Counted from the first letter of the stretch, positions 47,559-58,459 are shown. The stretch is DNA of 64,000 nt from Panulirus ornatus (GCF_036320965.1 NC_092226.1:24428502-24492501); one strand, 5' to 3'. The notes: generated from the sequence alone by a model not told the origin. Made by a program: numbers and translations.

Positions 47559-48607
47559 GAGGGTCGGTCTGCAAATTTCTGAGTAGGAGCTCCATATATT
47601 CTGAATTTTATCATGTGACTTGTATTAGCCATTGTTTTATATGAATGATACCTAGAATTATGATTTATAATATGTGAAGGCATGCTGTCCACTTTTTGTC
47701 ATAGGCTTAGAATTGGTTGTGAATTAAAAACCGAAGCCTCTCAAAATAGTATAATTGCCCTTACCATTCACGTTTTCTAAACATGTAGAGAGAAAAAAAA
47801 TTGTATTAGAATATAAGAGACGACGTATTCCGCTGGTGGCGCCATCTGTGATGCATACTGTGTTCCTACAGTGTTGTCGTAATACTTATAATTTTCTTTG
47901 AAGCTTCCTGCCACGTTTAATTTCCCCAGAGACGCATTAGTGTTGTTGATGCAGTGAGTCGTGTTTACGAGGTGTCCCTAAATAATGAGACTTTCTGGAT
48001 GCCATTCTTTGCGACCAGCTTGACGTAGGACACATGTGAGACGATGGCATCCGTCAGCATTACCCAGGTGCCAGAAACTGAACATATGTCAAGGTGATTG
48101 TGTCAGATGAAGACATTAATTGGTACCCGAGTGCTAGTGTGTTTTTGTCCGTGTTGGAGGTGGGTATTATTGTACGTGTGTTTATAACTGTACAGAAGCG
48201 TTTGTATGATATATCTCAATTAATGCATATCTTGTATAGTTAGATGGTCCTTCCTCATACTAGGGTGTGGGTTCTTGCTGCTGAACTGCTTGTGAGTAGA
48301 GAGGCTGATGTGAACAGTTTAAGGTTACGTCATGCACTAATGCATAAGTACAATGAGTTTTATCAAAAGATCAAATTTCTTTTATCTATTTTATCTGTTT
48401 ACCCCAGGACCAGTTTTATGGGTCCAGGTGTTTCCCAAAACCTTTATTAAGGCTCTTGCAGCCTAAGGCTGCGCTACTTCCTGTAGCAGGGAAATATAGA
48501 CTCCGTTGGAGTGAGACACTCTTTGACGTTGCTGTACTCCTGATGATATATAGTCTCACCAGAATGACCTGTCACTCTCGGCTTAACCGCGGAGTCCGGT
48601 AACACCA
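47559..48607. other. Unassigned sequence
   Basis: No gene recognised. It contains a CTCF-like motif at 47833-47848 and a mariner-TIR-like string near 47969-47996, both described under findings. Confidence 0.4.
47833..47848 (-). promoter_or_regulatory. CTCF-like motif (candidate)
   Basis: The minus-strand sequence ggcgccaccagcgg resembles the insect and vertebrate CTCF core (GCGCCACCT then a short G-rich end). A single match in 64 kb of repeat-rich DNA is weak evidence. Confidence 0.2.
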
Positions 48608-48614
48608 ATATATA

Positions 48615-48683
<69 letters not shown>
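48608..48683 (+). repeat. Compound (TG)n(TA)n(TG)n microsatellite
   Basis: TA core flanked on both sides by TG tracts. Confidence 0.96.
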
Positions 48684-49811
48684 ATTATTGGGATCCGTCT
48701 GTAAGACGTTACACTGCGAGTGAAAAAGGTCACCTTTGGTGAGGCAGTATTATCGGCACTACAGTATCGTCAAAGAACTTCTCATTCCAAACGGCTTCTG
48801 GTGCAACTAAAAATAGATGAAGATAAGTGGAATATACACTCACTTCCTGCCCCAGGAGTCCCTTCTATCTTTATGAGGCTCCTGCAGAGCTCAGGAAGCC
48901 GGCCACGCCCACTGGTCGGGACCGTAGGTCATAAAGTGTAGTGATGTGTGTGCGTCTATGTGTAGAGAGTGCAGGGCAATTAAGTAGTATGTGTTCGGTG
49001 TCTTTATGGTAGCTGCATCATGAGTATGAACGATCTTAGGATGTGTTGAATCTGTGTTTGTGGTGTTGTAGTGATGCGTGATGTCCAAAACGTAGGCGGT
49101 ATATATTATGACAAGTGTTTGTAAGGGGAGTTTGGTTGCTGATTCGTGTAGGTCTGGTGAGTACAAAGACCGAGTTGAGAGATCGGTTCTTGAGTGCTTG
49201 TTAAGGTTAGGGCATGTGTTTTGTCAATTTTTTTTCAGTTTGGGGAATGTGTGAACAGATGTTACTGAAGTGTGAGGCAGGGGTAAGGTTTTCATATCTC
49301 CTTTGGGGGGCCGGTGGTTCGTTATGGAGTGGTTTGGGTGGGAGGGATCTAGTGCTGTTGTACAGAAGTAGATACCGAGCATGTTGCATGTTGTATTGGC
49401 AGGATTTTTTCTCGTTCTGTAAGCATTGAGTGTGTGTGGTCGCCTGACAGTTAGCAACCATTGTTTTATTTTCTGTGGTTTGCAGATGTCATATTTTCAT
49501 TTGAGAGGACGGAGGACCAGGCAAGTAGTTTAAAGTAGGGCGGTTGTTGAATTCTTGACTAAATTGGGTGCCATTTACTATTCTGATGGCATTTATTTTG
49601 TTCATTGCGTTTACGTTGAGTGAATCTGTAGGGAATGAACCGTGTGTGTCGTATGTGGATGGTGACTGGAGGGTGTGGGATGCATTCGTGTCTGTCTGGT
49701 GTCAAACGAGTGATTGAAGACCTCTGCGGAGAGGCAGACATTCTGCTCCAGGTAAGCCACTATCTCGAATGTGCTACGTGGTGCTGCCTAATAGTTGTTG
49801 CTTCTGTGGTG

Positions 49812-50021
49812 TTAGGATGATGTGATGGTGAAGTTGTCTGCACCTGAAAGGACTTCCAAATTGTGATTTGCTTGTGGTAATGAGAAGTTGTGTGGGAGGA
49901 GACTAAAGAGAGTTTGAAAAGGAACCGTTCCTTGGGGAACCCCATTGTGGAGTTTCACTGCTTTAAAGGTGAAGCCATTATGAGTGATTTTGCCATAGCG
50001 TCCGGCTATGAAATTGCGCAA
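49812..50021 (-). pseudogene. RT palm segment (motifs B and C) of the decayed LINE
   Basis: A 69-codon open segment with NGVPQGTVPFQTLFSLLPH (motif B) and SGADNFTIT (motif C). The second catalytic Asp of the usual ADD is Asn here and the preceding Tyr is Gly, so catalysis would be lost even if it were translated. Confidence 0.85.
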
Positions 50022-52069
50022 CTACTTGTTGCCATTTTTGTGGAGGGTGGTGTCAAGTGCCTTTTGTGTAAGAATGTGTCTGGGGACATTGTCGATACTT
50101 CGTTGATGTCTGTTGCCTCTAGTACTGTGTTTAAATCCATCTTGGATATGTTGAGTGAGGTCATTGTGTAATGTGGTGGTGGAGCGTTTGGATACGAAGT
50201 CATGCTGATATGGGTGAGAATGGGATGTTCGTTTGATTCTGTTAGGAATCAACTTCTTCACTTGGAGTTTTTATACTGAGAATAGAAATGATAAAGGGCG
50301 GTAGGGGGAAGGGTAGTTGGGTCGTTTAGAAGGTTTCAGGATTGGTATAATATTAGAAAGTTTCCAGATCGTATGGGTTTTATGTAGCCTGAATTGCAGA
50401 TGGCCAAATTGTTTTATGTAAAACTTTGATGTGTTGTCTGGGTCTGTAGCAGAAGAGTTCTTCTTGGTTTTAATTACGTTGTTTATACAGTGGGAGTGAA
50501 GGGTTGGTGGGTAGTCGTTTCTGGATGGATTTTGTGAAGGTTTTTCATAACTTTCTTGTGTAGGTGTGAGGCTGCTTCTATGATACGTGTGTCATGAGTA
50601 TGTTTGTATGTTCCTTGGAAGAAGAGACTTCACTGGAATGGGTCAGGAATGCCTCAGAAGTAGAGGCTGGACTGGCGCTGTAAATGTGGATGCTGCATAC
50701 GTGTTGCAGTTGTGGATCTTTCTTCAACATAAGCCGCAGTGTGTTGCTCATGGTCTTGTGGGTCATTGTGTTGAGGAAGGAGTGCCAGTTTGCAGTTTGT
50801 CATTCGGTGATTAGGTCAGAGATGATGATATGTAGAGTTAGGATTTGTTATCTGATTTCGGCTGATTGTTAGTCGTTTTGTTTGAGCTGGTTTCTTTGCT
50901 TTAGGAAGTGTGCAACTTGAGGAGAAATTAAGATTTTAATTCTTTTTTTGTCTTTGTTGTATGTGACTTGTGTTTTCTTAGAAATGTTGATGAAGTATAT
51001 GAGACTACATAATTTAGGGATTGGCAATAGCCAGTATTGAAGTTTTGTAAGCTTGTTTCCAAGTACTGTGTGAAGACTGGCCAGCCACATTCCTGTAGTT
51101 TGTGTAAGTCATTTTGGTGGTTGGATGGGCCAGATGGAGTGTCATCAGGATGTGCAGGTGGGCAGAGGACAGCTCCCACAGTGTGCTCCAAGTGATTCTT
51201 GAGTGTAGTGCTGGTGAGCAGGAGGTGCTATCCAGTGCGGTCGACTGTTGGAAGTGGTGAGTTGCGAGTCTTGGTCGTTTGCGTAGGTTGAGGATACTGA
51301 GAAGTTACAGTTGTTTTATGAGTACTTTACCTCGAGACTCATGGGTGTAAGTGTTGAGCAAAGTGGAATGATTGACACCAAGATATCCATGGAGATAGGT
51401 GCTGGGTGAGCTGCTGGGGTTTTGCAGATGGAGGGGTTATATCCGGGAGTGGAGGGGGTTCATGTAGAAGGGCGAAGTATATAGGTGTTATGCTGATTTT
51501 TTTTCTTTTTTTTATGGATTGTATTTCTCGGGTGTTAGCTTTGTCAGTGGACTGTTTTGTGGCATTATTGGTATTGGAGGAAGGTATGATTTGATGGACG
51601 AGTGCTTTGAGTCCTTCTTATTCTCCATGTTGTCTGTCGTCGTCTCCCATGGTTGTGGAATTGTAGAAAGGCGGGGACGGTAGATCTGAAAGTGAATCTG
51701 GTTTCTTGGATGAGGGCATTGTGTATGTCGTGTTCTCTTAGTTGGTTGAGTCGTTTATCGTGTTCGTTTCTGATGCCATTAACGTTTAGTTTACCGCTGG
51801 GGTCTGTGGACGAGAAGGTTTGTTTGTAGAATAGTATGAGCATGCATTGTGTGCTGTTTTTTGTTGGTTGTTTATGCTAGGGGCGAGGGGAGTTTTGAGG
51901 AAGGTTCGAGTCATTTTGAGTGATTACTGCATTTCCAGTGTCCTAATTAGTCTGATGGACGAAAGTGATGTACATTGAAGAACATATCACTAACTACACT
52001 TGAGTTATCTGATCGAGTAGTGCTCTCTTTGTGACAGGCGTTTGGCATTGTGGAGAAAGGTATACTGGT

Positions 52070-52113
52070 GCTCCAGGGTTAGGGTTAATGTCACCGGCTA
52101 GCATTAACAAATG
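52070..52113 (-). other. 2A-like ribosome-skipping motif, altered end
   Basis: The reading LLMLAGDINPNPG followed by Ala-Pro resembles the 2A consensus D-V/I-E-x-N-P-G-P. Such motifs are known upstream of the endonuclease in some non-LTR retrotransposons. Here Glu is Asn and the final Pro is displaced by one Ala, which would be expected to impair skipping. Confidence 0.6.
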
Positions 52114-52264
52114 GGAGATGGTACCCGGGTCGTCATCTCCCTGTAGTGACAAAGACGAGAGTGAATATGTGAAGTATTTGGGTATGACCCATGATGGTCC
52201 AGCACGGTGGCTGGGGACAGCTCGAGAGTGCGCTCGACCCTGAAGTGGCACGAGTAAAACGTGC

Positions 52265-52775
52265 TTCTAAAGATGTCCATTTCGCGTGAAAAGAAAATAG
52301 GGAATGACCAAAACTGGCCACAGTTCTTCAAGATTGGGACGCGCCAATGAACTGTAAAGAGTGGGAATTATTTCCATAGACTTTAATTCGACATCCACTA
52401 CTTATGAATCCTAGAATTTTGCTCTTGCCTTTTTACAGATTCTCTCCTCTGCTTACTTGGAATTAGGTCACCAGATATTATTTCACCCAAGGCTTTTTCC
52501 TCATCAAATTTTTGTATCAATAGAATTGATGCTGTAGCTTGCCATCTCGATTTTACTATCAATATATAAACCTTATGCACAGATCGATGTTTAGATTTAT
52601 ATGCTACCCATGATCCTAGTCCACCGGTTTGTTTATGTCGGGTTTGAAGCTTCAGTCGGTGAAGTTCAGTTGTGAAATCAAATCCCAGTTTAGCATCGTC
52701 TGGGAATTTCGATATAGTACAGCGCAGTCCATTATGAATATCATTAATATGTGTCATAGGAAGAACATTACTAGA
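52265..52775 (-). mobile_element. CR1/L2-type LINE RT fragment
   Basis: On the minus strand, THINDIHNGLRCTISKFPDD (canonical IYINDIDxGLxxxISKFADD) is followed by a Trp/Gln-rich linker and EEKALGEIISGDLIPSKQRR (canonical EEKDLGVIISxDLKPSKQC). After a frameshift, ILKNCGQFWSFPIFFSREMD follows (canonical LEYCVQFWSPYxxKDID). Motif C is FPDD, so the first residue of ADD is changed. It stops within about 20 bp of the 5' end of the 2A-bearing LINE. Confidence 0.9.
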
Positions 52776-53204
52776 GAAACTGTCTGCCTTCATGTTGAGG
52801 ACTGCATCAGAGATTACTTGCTTTACTGCTTTAACTTCCTCAGTGTGTAGCAGACGGTGTCTCTCAAGTCTTTCCTTTTTACTGTACTTTTTGAGGACAT
52901 GGAGGGTCATGTCGATCGGTTCCTATTGCAGAGGGACGAGGTGCAGCTGTGTTCGATGCTGCATAACAAATTATTATATACCGGTTCGTTGCAAGACAAT
53001 TACTGGTTAGAAAAATGACCGAAATCTTTGAGCGTGTTAATGTATGTGAGTAAAATACAGAATGATCAGAAAATCGGATATTAGCGTAATAAGGGGAGAA
53101 AAACGTACAGATGTTTCAATAGAGACATGCTAATGAACTTTGCATGTAACATAATGAGGCACAAATAATATCAGTTGTGAATATCAAGCGAAATATTTAT
53201 CAAG
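52776..53204. other. Unassigned sequence
   Basis: Possibly further decayed LINE sequence, but no diagnostic motif is visible. Confidence 0.35.
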
Positions 53205-53850
53205 TCTCTCCTCAGACGTGACTGTGGTGCTGCTTTCAACCGCTCTAATGGGCAGATTAAACCGTTTGTTAACAGCGCTGTTGAGAAAAGGAAAAAGATA
53301 GCTTCTTTTCAAGTAAACGTTTGCCCGCCAGTCTGTATCCACTTCTACGAGTGAAATCAGACAAATTTATTCTTGAATAGCAGCTTAGATAGATTTCTTC
53401 TGGCTTTCATGATTTTGAATACTTGTATTAGATGACCATTCTCTTTTCTGAACTAAGCAATTTTAAGTCTGTTGTTTCTCACTCCGGGAATCATCTTGTT
53501 TGCTTGACGCTGTACTCTGTCTGTCTGTGTTTTTTATCAAGCAAGGTGACCAAAGCAGAACATAGGATTCCAAATGGGAACGCACCAGTGCATTGTATAG
53601 TGAAGATAATTTCCCTAAACTTAAATTCAGCAACACGACCTGTGAATTGGAGAACTTTCATCGTTTATTTTACTGCTTCTGTGTACTGCTTAGGTCTCCA
53701 GAGATCGTATCAACTAAATTTTTTTTCATTTGCCGTTTTTTTTTTTTTTTTGTAGCTCATCAGCCTACATACCAAAGATTTCCTTTTCGGCTTTTGAACC
53801 GATGGGAAAACTTTACACTTATCGGTATTGAAAATCATGATCGTTTCCTT
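53205..53850 (-). mobile_element. Second CR1/L2-type LINE fragment
   Basis: Minus strand: FNTDKCKVFPS (canonical FNVDKCKVLHIG) near 53835-53800, TISGDLSSTQK near 53715, and ALVRSHLESYVLLWSPCLIK near 53590-53530. RVQRQANKMIPGVRNN and ENGHLIQVFKIMKA follow (canonical RGDLIQVFKI). A T-run (53738-53753 on plus) lies in the middle. This fragment holds the thumb half, whereas the one at 52265-52775 holds the palm. Since they overlap at the WSP block and are in the wrong order for one element, they are two insertions. Confidence 0.88.
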
Positions 53851-53949
53851 TCACCTGCAAGAGGCATCGCTCAAGGAGCTTTCTCTGAAGGCGCGAGGGT
53901 GAATTTATCGACCTCAGGAGCGACTGCACTCTCGAACTTGAGTTCAGCG

Positions 53950-53975
53950 GTGTGTGTGTGTGTGTGTGTGTGTGT
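53950..53975 (+). repeat. (TG)n microsatellite
   Basis: Short pure TG tract. Confidence 0.95.
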
Positions 53976-54568
53976 CAGGGTCGTATGTCGGCTGCAGTTG
54001 AAGAAAAGAGTCTGAAACCATCTTTGACATTGCCACTGATGTGAGTCCCTCCTTTGTTTCTAATATAATAGTTCTGGTTACGAACTGTCTATATTCTTCG
54101 TCAAAAACTCGGGTCTTGAGACCAAACTCTTGTCATTCATGAGCCGCGTCTTTGAGGTCTGCAACTCGGCTGGTCTGTCATACTATGTAGCTTACAGTAC
54201 TTATCAAATTTCATTTAAAAGATTCTCCAATTAACAGTCCTCTGCTAATTTGACGGAGATTGGGGATTGTGTCAGATGAGATTTATACCAAAAGTTTGCT
54301 AAGTTGGACTTTTAAGGGGACGTTTTTAACCATATTCAGTAGATTTGAAAACCCTATGAAGAACACTTGCGTTGGAGAGCAAGATGTGGCCTTTAAGTAA
54401 GCGAAGCCATCAAAACATTTGCTTTATTCGACCTTTTTGTAAATACCTTAGCCTCTTGATATGAAGCAGGAAGCCTTAGATCCAGGAAATATACATCTGC
54501 TCAGTTTACAAGACATATTCAGTCCCCATCAGGACTTTAGAAGGCAGAGAGCAGTGTCGAAGCAGGCC
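53976..54568. other. Unassigned sequence upstream of a poly(A) run
   Basis: No family recognised. Because it ends at a 28-base A-run it could be a retroposed transcript on the plus strand, but no reading frame supports a processed pseudogene. Confidence 0.3.
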
Positions 54569-54596
54569 AAAAAAAAAAAAAAAAAAAAAAAAAAAA
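54569..54596 (+). repeat. Poly(A) run, 28 bases
   Basis: Uninterrupted run of A, the longest homopolymer in the window; possible retroposon tail. Confidence 0.95.
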
Positions 54597-55074
54597 CGTT
54601 CAAAAGCCACCTTAAGTAAGAAACTGCAGTTCGATTTTCTTACAGAGATTGTCTAGAATCTATTCAAGGCCTCGGAATTTCTATTCCCCATATGGCACGC
54701 TGATCTGAGGGTAAGACCATGGTTTTGTTATTCAATCTGGAGCTTAGAGATCAAAATGAGCGTCTTTTAAGTAGCTCTTGGTGAGTCGCTGTCAGAAATC
54801 GTTAAACTATTAGATGATATAAATAAGCATTTCCAGTTCCTTAAAGACGACTGAAACGATTCGACTTTACATATACAAATTAAGAGGCGAAACCTCGATT
54901 CTTGTGTTTAGGTTCGAAAAAAAATACGTGAGAACTAGGCAAAGGACTGGTCTTTATGAACGTTCGCTTTTCAGATTCAAAAGAACAAAACAAAAGATTT
55001 TGATGATCACAGCGTGGAGTGTCCGCAATACTTACCGACGTAATTCGTAAGCTTTTTTATGTCAGGTTTATATC
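54597..55074. other. Unassigned sequence
   Basis: Nothing recognised. Confidence 0.4.
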
Positions 55075-55195
55075 AGCCCTCTTACTGACCCAGGAGTCTC
55101 TTCTATCCTTATGGGGCTCCTGCAGCACTCGGGAAGCTGGCCACGTCCACAGGTTAGGATCATAGGTCATAGATTGTTGTGATGTGTCTGCGTAT
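55075..55195 (-). mobile_element. 3' end of a second copy of the 2A-bearing LINE family
   Basis: About 110 bp closely match 48858-48955. Shared words include caggagtc-cttctatc, ggctcctgcag, ggaagc-ggccacg-ccac and ataggtcata. Only the C-terminal codons and start of the 3' UTR are present, so this is a strongly 5'-truncated insertion. The two copies define the family's 3' end. Confidence 0.82.
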
Positions 55196-55399
55196 TAGCA
55201 AGGTTAACTTTCCCTATCGGGGTAGAGTCGGCATATATTTGTGACTATGATCGTTCCAAAGTCCAGAGGTGAAAGCGTTTGGTAATTCGTGCAGTCACTG
55301 TTGCTTCCAGTAGGTACAGTTACATACGGTTAGGAGACTTTCGCTTTGTTCAAGTTCAAGGGCCACAGATTCGTTGACATTGTACATGGTCTTAGAATT

Positions 55400-56275
55400 G
55401 ACCTGAATTCCTGGAGATGAGGCTCAAGATTCTCCTACTGGTGTCTGTAACTTGAGGTTCACGGCCTTAACGGTCTTCAGCCTCGGTAACCAAAACTTTT
55501 TTCTTTTCTAAATAAACTGCAGACGTTGTGGTAAAAATGTGACGTCCTGTCGACATTTAGAACGCTTATTGAGGAAGAATATCGGTTTTGCAGGAGCGTA
55601 CAACGATTCGTAAACATTTGTTGTGAAGAGATTGGCATTATGGTTGGTTCACCTCTTATTTTGCTGTACCGACCAGGAAAGGCTTTGGTTTTCCAGGGCC
55701 TGCAGTACCTCTGTAAACCCACTGGAGTTTGAAGAAGTTTCTCGGACTCCAGATGGGACTACCGTTCATCGGAGAGTCCAATTTTTCTTATGGAAAGCAC
55801 CGCATTTGTTCCATGTTTTATCCACAAAGGTTTGCGCAATTCTCTTCGTCTTTTGAGATCGATCGATCTCTATCATAACAGCAGATGTTCTTTTTATAAG
55901 GAGTTTGTAACGTCTCGACGCAGTCATTTCGTGACCAAGAACCTTGTGGTTTGAACCCGATAGTGAAATCAGCTTCTGTCAGGAGCATTCTTTCACAACG
56001 GTCAGACAGGTCTCTATGGCACACACAAAAAAAGCAACGCGCTTTTTGGACGACTTTTGCCCATCCATTTCTCGTTTTAGAGGCAGTTTGTCTGTGCCAT
56101 TTTCTATTTTTCCTCGTATGAAGATCTTCGAGGACGGTGTCATCTTGGATATATTCTGGGATAACTGTTTCTCGTAGCTTCGAGACGCATCCAGCAACCC
56201 AAATGCCTGAGACGAAAGCAGTTGTGCTTTTCCTCCTGCGAAGTTCCCTGGAGCCTCTTTAAAAGTTGTTTCCAT
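55400..56275 (-). pseudogene. Unidentified decayed coding-like region
   Basis: One minus-strand frame from about 56275 to 55400 reads through roughly 290 codons with only about four stops (first at 55979-55981). Chance would give over ten at this composition. At least two of the stops are TGA where CGA is plausible. The first open part starts METTFKEAPGNFAG; later parts include KTWNKCGAFHKKNW and NVYESLYAPAKP. I recognise no family. It could be an old retroelement or viral-derived gene or a host pseudogene. Confidence 0.4.
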
Positions 56276-56649
56276 TCAGAAGAAATCCAGCTTCAAAGCT
56301 TTTTGTTTTTACAGTTTTTGCGTTTGTTTTTCTCGTACAGCTGTTTGGTGTAAAGTCTGGGGTTAGTTTAACTGATGAATTTGTGCTCGTTTCTTCACCC
56401 ATGCTCTCGAGGATAAAAACCTGTCTGCTTGGGTAATCATCTCAGACTTAGCTGAGAAAATATGAAGATTGATTTAGTCTCTTTGTTTAAGAGTTAGTCC
56501 TTAGCTTCAACAGGCGGAGAGCTAGTGCCTCTGTAGCTTCGTAGTGGAGTGCTTTGCAAAAGTCTTTGTCTGTGGTACTTTTTTTTCTACCATTTTTGTT
56601 GGTTCTCTTTGAAGCAGACGTTTGAGATTCATTGAGTAAACCTCTGTGG

Positions 56650-56652
<3 letters not shown>
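56276..56652. other. Unassigned sequence
   Basis: Possibly part of the decayed region to its left; nothing recognised. Confidence 0.35.

Positions 56653-56736
<84 letters not shown>
56653..56736 (+). repeat. (TC)n microsatellite
   Basis: Pure 84 bp TC tract. Confidence 0.97.
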
Positions 56737-56739
<3 letters not shown>

Positions 56740-56771
56740 CTATGTAAGATATTTTAGATTTCGTTGATCCT

Positions 56772-57410
56772 TCACACTCGGTTGGTCTTAAGAACAAGAT
56801 TCCACAACGTTTTGGTAAGATAATCGGTCGTTGAAGCCTCAAGATCAGGAGGAATTAGTGTAACTCTTGCATTGTTTAGATTTGGAATCTTATGAAGTTC
56901 AGGTTTATCGTTTATGGGTAAAGCTTTTCCAGTCCCATAAATATGTATTTCACGCAAAACAAAGCTGTTTATTTCCTCTACCACCCAAACTCCTTTTAAA
57001 ACCCAAGGAACATACACTCTACTCCCTTCACTTCATTTACTCCTGCAGTACTCCTTTCACCTCCAGTAAAGTCGAGGAAAAGTCATGAGGTAAGGTAAGT
57101 GTCTCAAGCTTTCATTCTGTGTGGATTCTGTCGTTGGTGACATCTGTGATAGGAGGTTTTAGGCTTTCTACAACGTTCATTGATATTAGGGTATTCTCTC
57201 AGAATTTCACAAGGCTGTGTCTTTAGGTAAGGAATGTAGGTTCTGAGGAAGTAGAAAAACATTTTCTCGACCATAGACAGGATCTCTTTCCCTTCCTTCT
57301 TTTAGAGCATCAACCATCCTCTTAGTTATGATGGACGAAGGTAAATATCTCTTAGATACACCAAAATTTATAGGAGAGCGAACTGGTATTTGAAAACCCT
57401 CACAGAACAC
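56772..57410 (-). pseudogene. Unidentified coding-like fragments
   Basis: Two minus-strand open pieces in the same frame. 57207-57410 contains INFGVSKRYLPSSIITKRM and GRERDPVYGRENVFLLPQN. 56772-57017 contains GKALPINDKPELHKIPNLN and RVTLIPPDLEASTTDYL. Amino-acid composition is protein-like rather than low-complexity, but no family is recognised. They may belong with 55400-56275. Confidence 0.35.
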
Positions 57411-58184
57411 TTTCTGATACTCGTTTGAGTTATGCCCATGTTAAAGACTTTCTTTTATAAGTATGCTGTAAAACCTACTTTTTTTCATATTTTCTCTTTT
57501 AATTCCATTTACCCTCCTGGGCGTGGTAAAAAGTCTCTTCCTCTCTTTTTTATATTTTTTTTCTCCTCTAACACTTTCAGAACCAGTAACTTTATTACCG
57601 CCGTAGCTTAACTTATAGACGGTCCATCACTTGATACACAAGGTAGGCCAAGTGAGACCGTTATTGTCCGGGTGTGGAGTTGGGGTTAGGTCAGGCTCGT
57701 CTGATTTTCTCTTGACCTTTGTAACTCAAGACCGGGTGGGTTAGTGACACGTTTCTCTTATCCTGAAATGACGGACTCGGTGGCTTGTAGCGGGTTAGTG
57801 ACGTGTTCCACCTGTCCTGCAACAGCATTAGGTCTACGTACTATTGGTGGGCCATCAGAGAGCTGTATGGCGGTGGTCATGTTTGTCTGGATGTTGATGA
57901 CAGGTGCTTTCTTTCTATTGTGAATGGCTTCTAATGTTTGCAGTCTCCTCCGATCACCGCAACTAGTAATGATTTTGATGTTATTCATTATGATCTCCCT
58001 CGTTAGTCTCGTCCATGCTTTTGTTCATGATGTTGTTTGATTCTACCTTCTTGTAAGTGGGGCGAGAGGCGGCGGCTCAGAATGCAGGTTGTATGTCTTA
58101 TGTAGTTTGTGGTGAGGCTCTGGGTATGCTCTCGTATTCACTTGTGTGTGCATTAGAGAAATCTTGCTCTCAGCTTACACACAC

Positions 58185-58191
<7 letters not shown>
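57411..58191. other. Unassigned sequence
   Basis: Nothing recognised. The 76-codon minus frame at 57758-57988 has no motif. Confidence 0.4.

Positions 58192-58226
<35 letters not shown>
58192..58226 (+). repeat. (TG)n microsatellite
   Basis: Pure TG tract next to the ~150 bp repeat. Confidence 0.96.
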
Positions 58227-58227
<1 letters not shown>

Positions 58228-58251
58228 CGTTGTATGTCTTGGACAATCGCA

Positions 58252-58380
58252 TGTTTACCAAATGGCGTCCTAGCTTCGTCTCTTGGATATTTCTCTTTTG
58301 TGTCTGACCTGATGATGTGATTATTACACGAAAGTGCACTTGGGAACTTATCGTGTTTCATTTTCCCCGTGGACTCGTAG

Positions 58381-58382
<2 letters not shown>
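58252..58382. mobile_element. ~150 bp interspersed repeat, second copy
   Basis: Close match to 43188-43336, missing about 20 internal bases, and again ending immediately before a (TA)n tract. The sequence from gatgatgtgattattacacg to the TA tract is nearly identical in both copies. Confidence 0.75.

Positions 58383-58459
<77 letters not shown>
58383..58459 (+). repeat. (TA)n microsatellite
   Basis: Pure TA tract joining the ~150 bp repeat to the truncated 5' end of an RTE-like LINE. Confidence 0.97.

Larger units (their letters stand above)
48850..52255 (-). mobile_element. Near full-length decayed LINE with 2A-like motif, endonuclease and RT
   Basis: Reading the minus strand from 52255: a 2A-like motif (HLLMLAGDINPNPGAP, 52070-52113), then an endonuclease start near 51810-51640 (LNVNGIRNEHDKRLNQLREH, DIHNALIQETRF). 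Next come RT blocks near 50480-50270 (ATDPDN, WKLSNIIPILKP, NYPSPYRPLS) and 50260-50050 (QHDFVSKRSTTTLHNDL, DNVPRHIL). RT motif B follows (KLHNGVPQGTVPFQTLFSLL, 49965-49900), then motif C in decayed form (SGADNFTIT, canonical SYADDITIT). The C-terminal region ends in HFMTYGPDQWAWPAS near 48895. This matches an apurinic-endonuclease non-LTR element, jockey/CR1 supergroup by motif style. About 3.4 kb remains; many stops make it inactive. Confidence 0.82.

Noticed and set aside
52073..52088. Telomere-like gggttagggtta string
   Set aside because: It is simply the codons for N-P-N-P of the 2A-like motif read on the other strand.
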